Positions 1 through 6,835 of a stretch of 64,000 bases of DNA are shown here, in pieces (position 1 is the first letter of the stretch; the number at the start of each line of letters is the position of its first letter). Both the position numbers and the translations under genes were made by a program. Source of the DNA: an uncultured Alphaproteobacteria bacterium (lineage in GTDB: Bacteria > Pseudomonadota > Alphaproteobacteria > Rs-D84). The stretch covers positions 62,001 to 126,000 of the forward strand of contig CAMWON010000005.1 in the NCBI GenBank assembly GCA_947175875.1, in the 5' to 3' direction. The notes under the pieces are model-generated. The model was not told the DNA's origin. It did no database searches and saw only the letters and a list, made by a program, of their open reading frames with translations.

Positions 1-109
1 TTACTCGGCAAAATAAAATACGGCGGGAAATCAGTTTATGATTTTTCGGTGTTAAGACTCCGGGCGCGGAAACGCGTTTCGGGCAGTAAAATAAAAAGGA
101 AAGTAAAAG

Positions 110-487
110 ATGGCACGTATAGCAGGTGTTAACATTCCGACAGAAAAGCGCATTGAAATCGCGTTGCAGTACATTCATGGTATTGGACCGGCCAAGGCGG
201 CGCAAATCTGCGAGGCTTTGAAATTGAAAGATGGGCTGCGCGCGAAAGATTTGACTGACGCGGATGTTGTAAAAATTTCGAACTATATTGAACAGAACTT
301 TAAAGTAGAAGGTGATGTTCGTCGTGAAGTTGCGATGAATATCAAACGTCTGCAGGATTTAAAGGCATATCGTGGTATTCGTCACCGTAACCGCTTGCCG
401 GTTCGCGGTCAGCGTACCCAGACCAATGCCCGCACCCGCAAGGGCAAGCGCGTCGTGGTCGCCGGTTCTGCAACAAAGGGTAAGTAA
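110..487 (+). CDS. rpsM: 30S ribosomal protein S13
   Basis: The 125-residue product matches S13 along its length: it starts [10 protein letters not shown], carries the helix-hairpin-helix region '[10 protein letters not shown]' near residues 21-30, and ends in the basic tail with '[16 protein letters not shown]' that reaches toward the P-site tRNA in the small-subunit head. A purine-rich AAAAAGGAAAG lies just before the ATG. A GC-rich mini-hairpin (CGCG-GAAA-CGCG, 65-76) lies in the leader. It is the first recognisable gene of the alpha operon here, followed by rpsK after an unusual 158-bp spacer. Identity is secure. Confidence 0.98.
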   Translation: MARIAGVNIPTEKRIEIALQYIHGIGPAKAAQICEALKLKDGLRAKDLTDADVVKISNYIEQNFKVEGDVRREVAMNIKRLQDLKAYRGIRHRNRLPVRGQRTQTNARTRKGKRVVVAGSATKGK

Positions 488-592
488 AATTTAATTTAAT
501 GCCTCGTCTGCTTGGTGTTGGCGCGCTTGTGTATCTTTTGTACGCTTCGCTTACCAACATTGGCGCATTCAAAGCATTATCTTAAATTTAAG
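488..592 (+). other. Long imperfect hairpin between rpsM and rpsK
   Basis: The spacer folds into an imperfect stem of about 100 nt. Its base pairs AATTTAATTTAATGC (488-502) with GCATTATCTTAAATT (574-588), and inner segments such as TGTTGG (517-522) pair with CCAACA further right. No T-tract follows, so it is not a normal terminator. A hairpin with the same AATTTAATTT-type base follows rpoA. Processing or attenuation within the ribosomal operon is possible, but the role is inference. Confidence 0.5.
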
Positions 593-645
593 GTAGAGAT
601 TAACACGACAGTTAATTGAAGACATCGATAAAAGGTAAAAAAATA

Positions 646-1029
646 ATGGCAGTAACAAAAGCAAAAAAGAAAGTTGTAAAGAAAGTGTCGCATGGTATTG
701 CGCACGTTGTTGCAACGAACAATAACACTCGTATCACAATTACAGACCAGTCGGGCGCCGTTTTGACATGGGCGACGGCCGGTGCGAATAATTTTAAGGG
801 TGCGAAAAAATCCACTCCGTACGCGGCGACGGTTGTGGCAGATGCGGTCGGCAAGAAAGTTGCCGAAATGGGTATGAAGACGGTTGACGTTCTGATGCGT
901 GGTATCGGCCAGGGACGTGAATCTGCGGTTCGTGGTTTGGCAAACGCCGGCCTGATTGTGCAGAGCATTACCGATACGACCCGTATACCGCACAATGGCT
1001 GCCGTCCGAAAAAGGTTCGCCGCGTGTAA
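646..1029 (+). CDS. rpsK: 30S ribosomal protein S11
   Basis: The 127-residue product has the S11 core: an N-terminal lysine-rich tail, 'HGIAHVVATNNNTRITITD', the 'GRESAVRGL' segment and the C-terminal 'DTTRIPHNGCRPKKVRRV'. S11 sits on the platform of the small subunit. The ATG at 646 is preferred over an in-frame TTG at 616 because AAAGGT lies just upstream and the protein then begins in the usual way. rpoA would normally follow directly; here a terminator and 3.4 kb of unrelated genes intervene. Confidence 0.97.
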   Translation: MAVTKAKKKVVKKVSHGIAHVVATNNNTRITITDQSGAVLTWATAGANNFKGAKKSTPYAATVVADAVGKKVAEMGMKTVDVLMRGIGQGRESAVRGLANAGLIVQSITDTTRIPHNGCRPKKVRRV

Positions 1030-1047
1030 ACACGTGCATCTTAATAA

Positions 1048-1072
1048 AAGCGCCCCAAACGGGGCGTTTTTA
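1048..1072. terminator. Bidirectional intrinsic terminator after rpsK
   Basis: CGCCCC-AAAC-GGGGCG with a T-tract on the right and an A-tract on the left. It ends the rpsM-rpsK transcript and also serves the convergent minus-strand gene that stops at 1070. Confidence 0.9.
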
Positions 1073-1570
1073 ATTTTGGTAATAACAGGCGTCCGTATAT
1101 GTGCCGCTGCCGGTGGTGTCGCTGAAAGTGGTGCCGGACGGCAGATAGCATGCGGTAATTGCGGTTGCGCCCGCCAGGGCGGTTGTGCCGTAAACGCCGC
1201 CCGATGACGGACAGCGCGTGCATGATTGCCCGCTGCCGTAATATCCCTTCTTGCACTGGTATTCGCATGAGGCTTTTATTGCGGTTGTTTTGCATCTTAC
1301 CTGATAATTTTGACCGCTGACGCTTGTCCATAAGGTGCCCGGGCACTCGGTCGGACAAGTCGCTGGCTCAATTGGATCTATCGGGTCGATTATTAGAGAG
1401 GAGCAGCCTGCCTGTGCGCATGTTTCACTGCTGCTGCGGCAGCAGTTTGTTTCGCCTTCCATAATCGGGCACATAACCGTGTATGCGCCGCCGCATGTGC
1501 GGGCGCCGGCATCGTTTGCCAGTATGATGCCGACAACGGCCCCGCATAATAAGGTAATTGTTTTTTTCAT
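1070..1570 (-). CDS. Secreted cysteine-rich protein
   Basis: The 166-residue product has a clear signal peptide (MKKTITLLCGAVVGIILANDAGA). The mature part holds many cysteines: a CC pair near residue 43, then 'CEYQCKKGYYGSGQSCTRCP', which looks like an EGF- or TNFR-like disulfide knot. No enzymatic motif is visible. The 'YYGSGQSCTRCP' style recurs in other exported proteins of this window, so it probably belongs to a lineage-specific envelope protein set whose disulfides could be made by the DsbA-like protein at 47601. Function unknown. Confidence 0.75.
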   Translation of the reverse strand: MKKTITLLCGAVVGIILANDAGARTCGGAYTVMCPIMEGETNCCRSSSETCAQAGCSSLIIDPIDPIEPATCPTECPGTLWTSVSGQNYQVRCKTTAIKASCEYQCKKGYYGSGQSCTRCPSSGGVYGTTALAGATAITACYLPSGTTFSDTTGSGTYTDACYYQN

Positions 1571-1679
1571 GATTTCAAATCCCTGTTTTTGTGTTAAACA
1601 AAACGCCGCCTTGGAATTGGCGGCCGGGGATTTCAGAAAATCATAACATAAAATGACCCCGTGACTTTTGGGTAATCCC

Positions 1680-1910
1680 TGTTATATGGTCACGGATCCC
1701 CGACCGGTTAGAATCGGGTGATATAAAACACACGGCGCATCATTGCGCCGACGTATTTTGTCGGATTCAGTGCGTACCACCGCACCGTTATGTTATGGGA
1801 TTTCTGAGGTCCCTGAGCCAACATCCCTGTTGATTCAGTGGTTAGTATATAAATTGTGTGCCGTTAAGTAAAGGATAAAAAATCCCCGCTGTTTGGCGGG
1901 CGTTTTTTAT
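1680..1910 (+). ncRNA. Possible structured ncRNA ending in a terminator
   Basis: This gene-free stretch contains several strong hairpins: TCAC..CCCGA/TCGGG..TGA (about 1690-1722), CGGCGCA-TCAT-TGCGCCG (1733-1750) and GTGCG-TACCAC-CGCAC (1770-1785). It ends in a standard terminator, CCCGC/GCGGG plus six T (1885-1908). A GTCCCTGAGCC string (1809-1819) resembles one in enterobacterial 6S RNA, but too little sequence follows it for a 6S fold. No clear promoter or ORF was seen. Calling it an RNA gene is inference. Confidence 0.35.
1885..1910 (+). terminator. Intrinsic terminator upstream of structured RNA copy 1
   Basis: CCCGC-tgtttg-GCGGG followed by CGTTTTTT. It insulates RNA copy 1, whose -35 box starts at 1911, from upstream transcription. 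Confidence 0.8.
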
Positions 1911-2135
1911 TTGTATCTGAATTTTTATTTTGTTATAGTCTAGCTTGGTAATGGGAAACCATTACTGGGCTTAGTAACCCATAACATTTGGTGTCAGTGA
2001 TGACAAAAAATATATCCAGCACGTGTGTTGTTATACGTGGCTGGGGTGTGTTGAATATATTGAATAAAACACGCAATTTTCCAAATGAATTGTTACTAAA
2101 CTCCAGCCATCTGATTTTCAGGTGGTTTTTGGTTT
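1911..2135 (+). ncRNA. Structured RNA element, copy 1 (upstream of PAP2 gene)
   Basis: Promoter TTGTAT (1911)-17 nt-TATAGT (1934). P1 GTAATGG/CCATTAC (1948-1965). P2 TTAGTAAC (1971-1978) pairs with GTTACTAA (2092-2099). P3 ATTTGG (1986) pairs with CCAAAT (2081). P4 TGTCA/TGACA (1992-2005). P5 CCAGC (2016)/GCTGG (2040). P6 GTGTGTT/AACACGC encloses the loop GAATATATTGAATAA (2053-2067). The P5 3' strand GGCTGG can instead pair with CCAGCC (2103-2108), whose end forms a terminator, CCATCTG/CAGGTGG plus T-tract (2107-2130). The PAP2 gene starts at 2161. Same architecture as six other copies in this window. Confidence 0.65.
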
Positions 2136-2160
2136 AAATAAAAAACTGGGAGTTAGATAA

Positions 2161-2697
2161 ATGTTTAAAAGTGCAAGCTTTGCTGTGACCGTGGTAATAG
2201 GTGCTTCTGTAAGCGCGTATGCGGGACCTTTTACAAATAAAAATAAACTGGGCGATTTGATGATGGTTATGTCGCCGGCATATGCGTTGGGAATGACGGT
2301 TATGGCGGATGACCCGGATGGTACGGTGCAATTGGCGGAATCCGTTGTTGCTGCGCAATTGGCCAGTGAAGGTATCAAAGCCTTTGGATTAGAACGTCGT
2401 CCAAATGGAAACGACAGAAAATCATTCCCCAGTGGACATGCCGCAGGTGCATTCTCGGGCGCTATGTTTGTTCATAAAAGATATGGCTGGAAACCAGCAT
2501 TGTTGCCGTATGCAATGAGTGCCGTGGCCGGATGGAGTCGTGTTCAGGCACGTGCCCATTATTGGCATGACGTTGCGGCCGGTGCAGCGGTGTCTGCATT
2601 GTTCACATGGGTATTTGTTGATAAATATGTGCCAAATGGTATTGATATTGCAGCTGATACGCAATCGTTCAGAGTTGGCCTGTCAACCGAGTTTTAA
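2161..2697 (+). CDS. PAP2-superfamily phosphatase, exported
   Basis: The 178-residue product has a signal peptide (MFKSASFAVTVVIGASVSAYAG) and the full phosphatase signature of the PAP2/class A acid phosphatase superfamily in order: K-x6-RP ('KAFGLERRP'), PSGH ('SFPSGHAAG') and SR-x5-H-x3-D ('SRVQARAHYWHD'). These supply the phosphate-binding residues and the catalytic histidines. Likely substrates are lipid phosphates or undecaprenyl pyrophosphate, acting at the periplasmic face; the exact substrate cannot be read. The gene lies 30 bp after the terminator of RNA copy 1, so its expression may depend on readthrough of that element. Confidence 0.85.
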   Translation: MFKSASFAVTVVIGASVSAYAGPFTNKNKLGDLMMVMSPAYALGMTVMADDPDGTVQLAESVVAAQLASEGIKAFGLERRPNGNDRKSFPSGHAAGAFSGAMFVHKRYGWKPALLPYAMSAVAGWSRVQARAHYWHDVAAGAAVSALFTWVFVDKYVPNGIDIAADTQSFRVGLSTEF

Positions 2698-2700
2698 ATA

Positions 2701-2733
2701 AAAAACACCCGCGAAACCGCGGGTGTTTTTTTG
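2701..2733. terminator. Bidirectional terminator between convergent genes
   Basis: ACACCCGCG-AAA-CCGCGGGTGT with an A-tract on the left and a T-tract on the right. Confidence 0.9.
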
Positions 2734-2737
2734 CATT

Positions 2738-3094
2738 TTACATGTTGCACGGACGTACGTTTGACACAACGTGGCGGCGCGTGTATGTGCCGGACGGTAC
2801 GTATTCGACAACCGGCTGATATACCTGATAGTGTTCTGTTACCTCGGTATGTGTTTTTACCGCAACTGGTTCCGCGGCGACGGCCGCACGACTGCAAGGG
2901 CAGGGGCGGCGGCCCACCACCACACGACGTGAGGCAGGGCGCGTTTCAATGGTTGTGTTTATCGTTTGTGCACGTGTATAGTTGGCTGTGCCGGAATACA
3001 CGTTGCTGGTTTCCAAATAAACGCCGCCATCAGATGCGTTTGCACCAAAACATGTAATTGTAAAAATCATGCCAGCGAAAATAATTTTTTTCAT
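2738..3094 (-). CDS. Small secreted protein of unknown function
   Basis: The 118-residue product begins with a signal peptide (MKKIIFAGMIFTITCFGANA). The mature chain holds a short CPC cluster near residue 86, a valine/histidine/tyrosine-rich stretch and a single C-terminal cysteine (RPCNM). No family is recognised. It converges on the PAP2 gene and shares its terminator. It may be a small periplasmic or surface protein. The start is supported by an AGAGG-type ribosome site just upstream. Confidence 0.6.
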   Translation of the reverse strand: MKKIIFAGMIFTITCFGANASDGGVYLETSNVYSGTANYTRAQTINTTIETRPASRRVVVGRRPCPCSRAAVAAEPVAVKTHTEVTEHYQVYQPVVEYVPSGTYTRRHVVSNVRPCNM

Positions 3095-3206
3095 GGTATT
3101 CCTCTGTTTTGTTGAGCTTATTTTAGTACAAAAACGCTAAATGTCAAGCTGTTTGGGTGTGAACAATTTTGATAAAACCGTGGAAATCCCAGTTTTATTT
3201 AATTTG

Positions 3207-3818
3207 TTATCTGGATTCGCCTGTGCCGCTGTGCTGGCGCATCAATTTTATAATCCCGGGGAACGGATATTCGCGAAAGAAGAATTTGTTTTGTTCTGGT
3301 GTTGCATAACGGCGCTGTTTCCTGATGAAGCCGGCCGGCAATGTGTTTTCAAATCGTTTGACTGCGGCCCAGCCGCCTGCAAGAGGCAACTGATACGGGT
3401 ATACCGAACGATCAATGTTTTCAATAACAAGGGCTTTGAATGTCAAATTATTGTCCGCGGTGTATGTGATGCGATGCTGGCCGTCAATCACCAGTGGCTG
3501 ACCGTCAATTACTTCTATGATTGCCGGGGTAAATACAAATATGGAATCCGGTGCATCTGTTCGATATGACAAAAAACCATCCATGTTGAAAACATTAATG
3601 TTTTTATCCAACATTTGGGTATGTATTTTATGGATGGTTCTCAGCTGGTCATTCAAAACAAATGTTTGTGTCGGTACCACATCGTGCCAAGACATGGTCT
3701 GTATACTTATTTTTGAATTGTGAAAAGGAAATAATTTTTTATCACCCGCCAAATGTGTGGTGCGAATAATGTCAAACAGTTCTTGTTGTGAATGAATGTG
3801 ATAGTCTGTAATAATCAT
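3207..3818 (-). CDS. ParB/DGQHR-like domain protein
   Basis: The product has about 203 residues from ATG 3818; the open frame runs further upstream without convincing coding character. A central segment 'VIDGQPLVIDGQHRITY' matches the DGQHR/ParB-like N-terminal nuclease fold, in which G-x-x-R binds nucleotide or DNA backbone. It has no signal peptide, so it is probably cytoplasmic. It is divergent to the HAD gene at 3884 and sits in the block splitting the alpha operon. The motif is seen; a nucleic-acid role is family inference; the partner is unknown. Confidence 0.5.
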   Translation of the reverse strand: MIITDYHIHSQQELFDIIRTTHLAGDKKLFPFHNSKISIQTMSWHDVVPTQTFVLNDQLRTIHKIHTQMLDKNINVFNMDGFLSYRTDAPDSIFVFTPAIIEVIDGQPLVIDGQHRITYTADNNLTFKALVIENIDRSVYPYQLPLAGGWAAVKRFENTLPAGFIRKQRRYATPEQNKFFFREYPFPGIIKLMRQHSGTGESR

Positions 3819-3883
3819 TTTGATTTTTGATTCCTTATTAATTAAAATATTGGAACAATAGATTACAACAAGTGGGGCTGTCA

Positions 3884-4411
3884 ATGAAAATATATTTTGA
3901 TATGGATGGTGTACTGGCTGATTTTGATGCAGCGGCGGCGGAATACAATATGGGGGATTTAAACCGCCAGACAAAATCAATGACGGCGGATGACAAAAAA
4001 GCCAAGCAGATGCGCTGGCGGTGGATAGAGGAAAATAAAGATTTCTGGATTAATATGCCCGTTGTTGCTGATGTCCAAGAATTACTGGCGGTTGCACGGC
4101 GGATGGGGGATTTGTTTGTTTTAACCAAGGTGCCGGGGGCAAAAAATTTTATTGGTGGCGATGCGTATGTGGATTTCATAGAGGCGCAAAAGAGGGCATG
4201 GATTGCGCGGCATTTTTCAGATTTTTTTGATGATGAACATGTTATTGTGGCGCGTATTGCAAAAGAGGATTTGTTGCGGCCAACAAGAGATGATTTATTA
4301 ATTGACGACCGGGCCGGCAATATTGCGGATTGGATTGCTGCCGGCGGGCGCGGAATTGTTTTTTCAACCCCCGAACAGGTTATAAAAGATTTGACTTCTG
4401 GGGAATTGTAA
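3884..4411 (+). CDS. HAD-superfamily phosphatase, 5'(3')-deoxyribonucleotidase type
   Basis: The 175-residue product starts MKIYFDMDGVLADFD, HAD motif I with both catalytic aspartates (DMDGV). The threonine of 'LFVLTKVPG' fits motif II and 'DDLLIDDRAGNIADWIAAGG' fits motif IV. This layout is that of the NT5C-type nucleotidases, which dephosphorylate nucleoside monophosphates in the cytoplasm. ATG 3884 is chosen over the in-frame GTG 3872 because GGGG lies at the correct spacing before it. It stands just upstream of rpoA but is probably not part of the ribosomal operon by descent. Confidence 0.75.
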   Translation: MKIYFDMDGVLADFDAAAAEYNMGDLNRQTKSMTADDKKAKQMRWRWIEENKDFWINMPVVADVQELLAVARRMGDLFVLTKVPGAKNFIGGDAYVDFIEAQKRAWIARHFSDFFDDEHVIVARIAKEDLLRPTRDDLLIDDRAGNIADWIAAGGRGIVFSTPEQVIKDLTSGEL

Positions 4412-4424
4412 TATAAAATCACGC

Positions 4425-4450
4425 GTGCACATGCTTCAGTAGATGTGCGC
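4425..4450 (+). promoter_or_regulatory. Leader hairpin before rpoA
   Basis: GTGCACAT (4425-4432) pairs with ATGTGCGC (4443-4450), one G-U pair, with a 10-nt loop. It has no T-tract. It may be a translational control or processing element in the new 5' end of the rpoA-rplQ half-operon. Confidence 0.35.
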
Positions 4451-4497
4451 ATGCCGAAATGGTGAAAATGATAAACTAAGCCAAATGGAGCAACATC

Positions 4498-5526
4498 ATG
4501 ATTGAAAAAAACTGGATGACTCTGATTAAGCCGAGAAAGCTGAATATCAAAGTAGATGAGCATAATCCAAATCTGGCAACATTGATTGCCGAACCCCTGG
4601 AAAAAGGATATGGTTTAACACTGGGTACCGCACTGCGTCGCGTATTGTTGTCGTCGTTGCAGGGTTGCGCGCCTATTTATATCAAGATTGACGGGGTACA
4701 GCACGAATTTTCGTCCCTGCAGGGTATTCGCGAAGACGTTACGGATATTATCCTGAACCTGAAGGGCGTATATTTTAAAGCCTTGACCGAAGGTCAGCAC
4801 AAGGCGACCCTGAAAGTAAAGGGCCCGGCCGTTGTGACCGCCGGTATGATTGAAACATCCGGCAGTGTCGAGGTTATGAACAAAGACGTCGAAATCTGCA
4901 CACTGGACAAGGGTGCTAACCTGGATATGGAAATCACTCTGGCCACGGGTCGCGGCTATGTTCCGGCCTCGGCGCATGCGGACGGTCTGCCGCTGGGTGT
5001 GATTCCGGTCGATTCCATTTTCTCGCCGATTTTGAATGTTGCAACCGAAGTGTCCGCAACGCGTGTCGGCCAATCGACAGATTACGATAAACTGGAACTG
5101 ACGGTCAAAACAAACGGCAGTGTTTCGCCCGAAGATGCGATTGCGTTTGCTGCGCGCATTTTGACAGACCAGTTGGTTGTCTTTATCAACTTCGAAGATC
5201 CGGCGCAGATTAACGCACCGACCGAAGAAGAAAAGGCCAAGGATGCTTTGCCGTTCGACCCGAAATTGTTGAAGCATGTCGATGAACTGGAATTGTCCGT
5301 CCGTGCAAACAACTGTCTGAAGAACGACAAAATCAACTGGCTGGGTGAACTGGTTCAGAAGACCGAAGCCGACATGTTGAAGACGCCGAACTTTGGTCGC
5401 AAGTCTTTGAACGAAATCAAGGTTCAGCTGGAAGCGATGGGCCTGGGCCTGGGTATGGAAGTACCGGGTTGGCCGCCTGAAAATATCGCCGAATTGGCAA
5501 AAAAATACGAAGACCCGTACAAATAA
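4498..5526 (+). CDS. rpoA: DNA-directed RNA polymerase subunit alpha
   Basis: The 342-residue product has the N-terminal dimerisation/assembly domain (residues 1 to about 235, including '[18 protein letters not shown]') and the C-terminal DNA- and activator-binding domain with '[12 protein letters not shown]' and '[13 protein letters not shown]'. It ends in the alphaproteobacterial '[12 protein letters not shown]' tail. The ATG at 4498 follows a GGAG site. It is transcribed with rplQ, but its usual upstream partner rpsK is 3.5 kb away behind a terminator, so rpoA must have its own promoter here. Confidence 0.98.
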   Translation: MIEKNWMTLIKPRKLNIKVDEHNPNLATLIAEPLEKGYGLTLGTALRRVLLSSLQGCAPIYIKIDGVQHEFSSLQGIREDVTDIILNLKGVYFKALTEGQHKATLKVKGPAVVTAGMIETSGSVEVMNKDVEICTLDKGANLDMEITLATGRGYVPASAHADGLPLGVIPVDSIFSPILNVATEVSATRVGQSTDYDKLELTVKTNGSVSPEDAIAFAARILTDQLVVFINFEDPAQINAPTEEEKAKDALPFDPKLLKHVDELELSVRANNCLKNDKINWLGELVQKTEADMLKTPNFGRKSLNEIKVQLEAMGLGLGMEVPGWPPENIAELAKKYEDPYK

Positions 5527-5626
5527 ATTAAATTCTGTGGATTCTTGTCGCGATTGTCGGTTCTTATGTAGCTCAACTACACTGCGAACCGTCAATCGCT
5601 TCCAATAATCTCACATAATTTAATTT
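5525..5626 (+). other. Long imperfect hairpin between rpoA and rplQ
   Basis: AAATTAAATT (5525-5534) pairs perfectly with AATTTAATTT (5617-5626). Inside, GCGATTGTCGGTTC pairs with GAACCGTCAATCGC with one mismatch, and the tip is TGTAG-CTCAA-CTACA. The left arm starts on the rpoA stop codon. No T-tract follows. Its architecture is the same as the element between rpsM and rpsK, although the internal sequence differs. Confidence 0.6.
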
Positions 5627-5775
5627 CTTAAAAATAGGCATGGGAGAAATCCCTTGCTTTTTTTATAAAATCAATTAAAATTAACCGGCTGTGTACTGCT
5701 GAATATTTTGTTTAGGGTATGCAATACAACAAATCCCCGGGGTGCCGGGGCAGAAGCATGATAAAGGAGTAGTCG

Positions 5776-6276
5776 ATGAGACACGCAAAAGCTGGTCGCA
5801 CTTTTAACCGCGACACTAATGCACGCAAGGCACTGTTTATTGGCCTGGCGAAGAACTTAATTGAAAAAGAACAGATTAAAACGACTTTGCCAAAGGCGAA
5901 AGACCTGCGTCGCGTGGTTGAAAAATTGATTACCCGCGCGAAAGTTGACTCGGTTGCAAATCGTCGTCTGATCGCGTCCGAACTGGGTAACGGTTCGGAA
6001 AAGACCGTTAAGAAACTGTTTGAAGTTTTGGGACCGCGCTATGCGCAGCGTCCGGGCGGTTATACACGTGTATTAAAGGCCGGTTTCCGTTATGGTGATG
6101 CCGCGCCGATGGCGATTATCGAACTGGTTGACCGCGACGAAAATGCGAAAAAAACTGTTGTAGCGCCTGCGGCTGATGCGGCTGGCGAGGTTGCGGCGGA
6201 AGCGCCGGCAGAAGTGGCTGAAAAAGCGCCGAAGGCTAAAAAGCCTGCGGCAAAAAAAGCTGCGAAAGCCGAATAA
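5776..6276 (+). CDS. rplQ: 50S ribosomal protein L17
   Basis: Residues 1 to about 120 are canonical L17 ([20 protein letters not shown], then '[22 protein letters not shown]' and '[15 protein letters not shown]'). The protein is extended to 166 residues by an alanine/lysine/glutamate-rich tail, common in alphaproteobacterial L17. A strong AAAGGAG precedes the ATG. It closes the alpha operon and is followed by a terminator. L17 lies near the peptide-exit region of the large subunit. Confidence 0.97.
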   Translation: MRHAKAGRTFNRDTNARKALFIGLAKNLIEKEQIKTTLPKAKDLRRVVEKLITRAKVDSVANRRLIASELGNGSEKTVKKLFEVLGPRYAQRPGGYTRVLKAGFRYGDAAPMAIIELVDRDENAKKTVVAPAADAAGEVAAEAPAEVAEKAPKAKKPAAKKAAKAE

Positions 6277-6305
6277 ATGTTTTTCTCGCATAATAGGGCC
6301 TATTA

Positions 6306-6336
6306 CAAAATCCCGCCATTTGGCGGGATTTTTTAT
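6306..6336. terminator. Terminator after rplQ
   Basis: TCCCGCCA-TT-TGGCGGGA followed by TTTTTT, with an A-tract on the left. It serves rplQ and the converging relic at 6355. Confidence 0.9.
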
Positions 6337-6354
6337 TTGTGTTGCGAATGCTGA

Positions 6355-6660
6355 TTAGAATTGTGTGTCGCTGCATTCTTCGGTTTCTTCCGCCCATTTT
6401 TTACAAGATGGTTTGCCAAACATGGGTGAAGATGTTTTTAAGCAGATTGTGGATTTCACGCATTTATGACAGGATAAAGAGTTCCAGTCATATTCTGTAT
6501 CAATTGTTTGTTTATAGTTCCATTGGTCAAGATTGTGATGACCGTTCATTTCGAGGTTTAGTGTTTCTTGAGAATTGCCTGTGGTGTTTTCGCAAAACTT
6601 CAGCATATTGTTGTTGACATTAAGCATTCTGTCCTGAGCTATTGCGTCGGAAATCCAGTA
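6355..6660 (-). pseudogene. Relic of a cysteine-rich secreted protein (C-terminal fragment)
   Basis: The open frame of about 90 codons matches only the C-terminal end of the large family. 'YDWNSLSCHKC' here corresponds to 'YDWDSLVCKMC' in the neighbour at 6836, and both finish with an acidic cysteine tail (ECSDTQF against SCEDLQF). There is no signal peptide, and a stop lies just upstream in frame near 6670. The body of the gene is missing, so it is probably the remains of a divergently placed paralogue lost by deletion or recombination. The AT-rich 6660-6817 stretch holds nothing else recognisable. Confidence 0.65.
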
Positions 6661-6835
6661 TCAGAGGTTCTGGGCTTATACTTAAATAAGTTTATAGTCA
6701 AAATTAAAAAACGTCAGACAAAAAAATATCATAAGCCCTGCCATAAACGCATAAAATTAGCCGACAAGCGCAAAAAACTATTTTTATAAAATTGAATAAT
6801 ATGATATCATTAAACGAATGTTGAAGGGATATTCA

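Noticed and set aside
488..600. Rho-independent terminator between rpsM and rpsK
   Set aside because: No T-tract follows and the stem is long and interrupted; rpsK lacks a visible promoter of its own, so readthrough must occur.
1733..1810. Possible tRNA in the hairpin cluster
   Set aside because: No T-arm GTTCRA sequence and stems do not give a cloverleaf.
4615..5595. 326-codon minus-strand frame opposite rpoA
   Set aside because: Antisense to a well-conserved gene and rich in Arg/Gln/Phe, typical of shadow frames.
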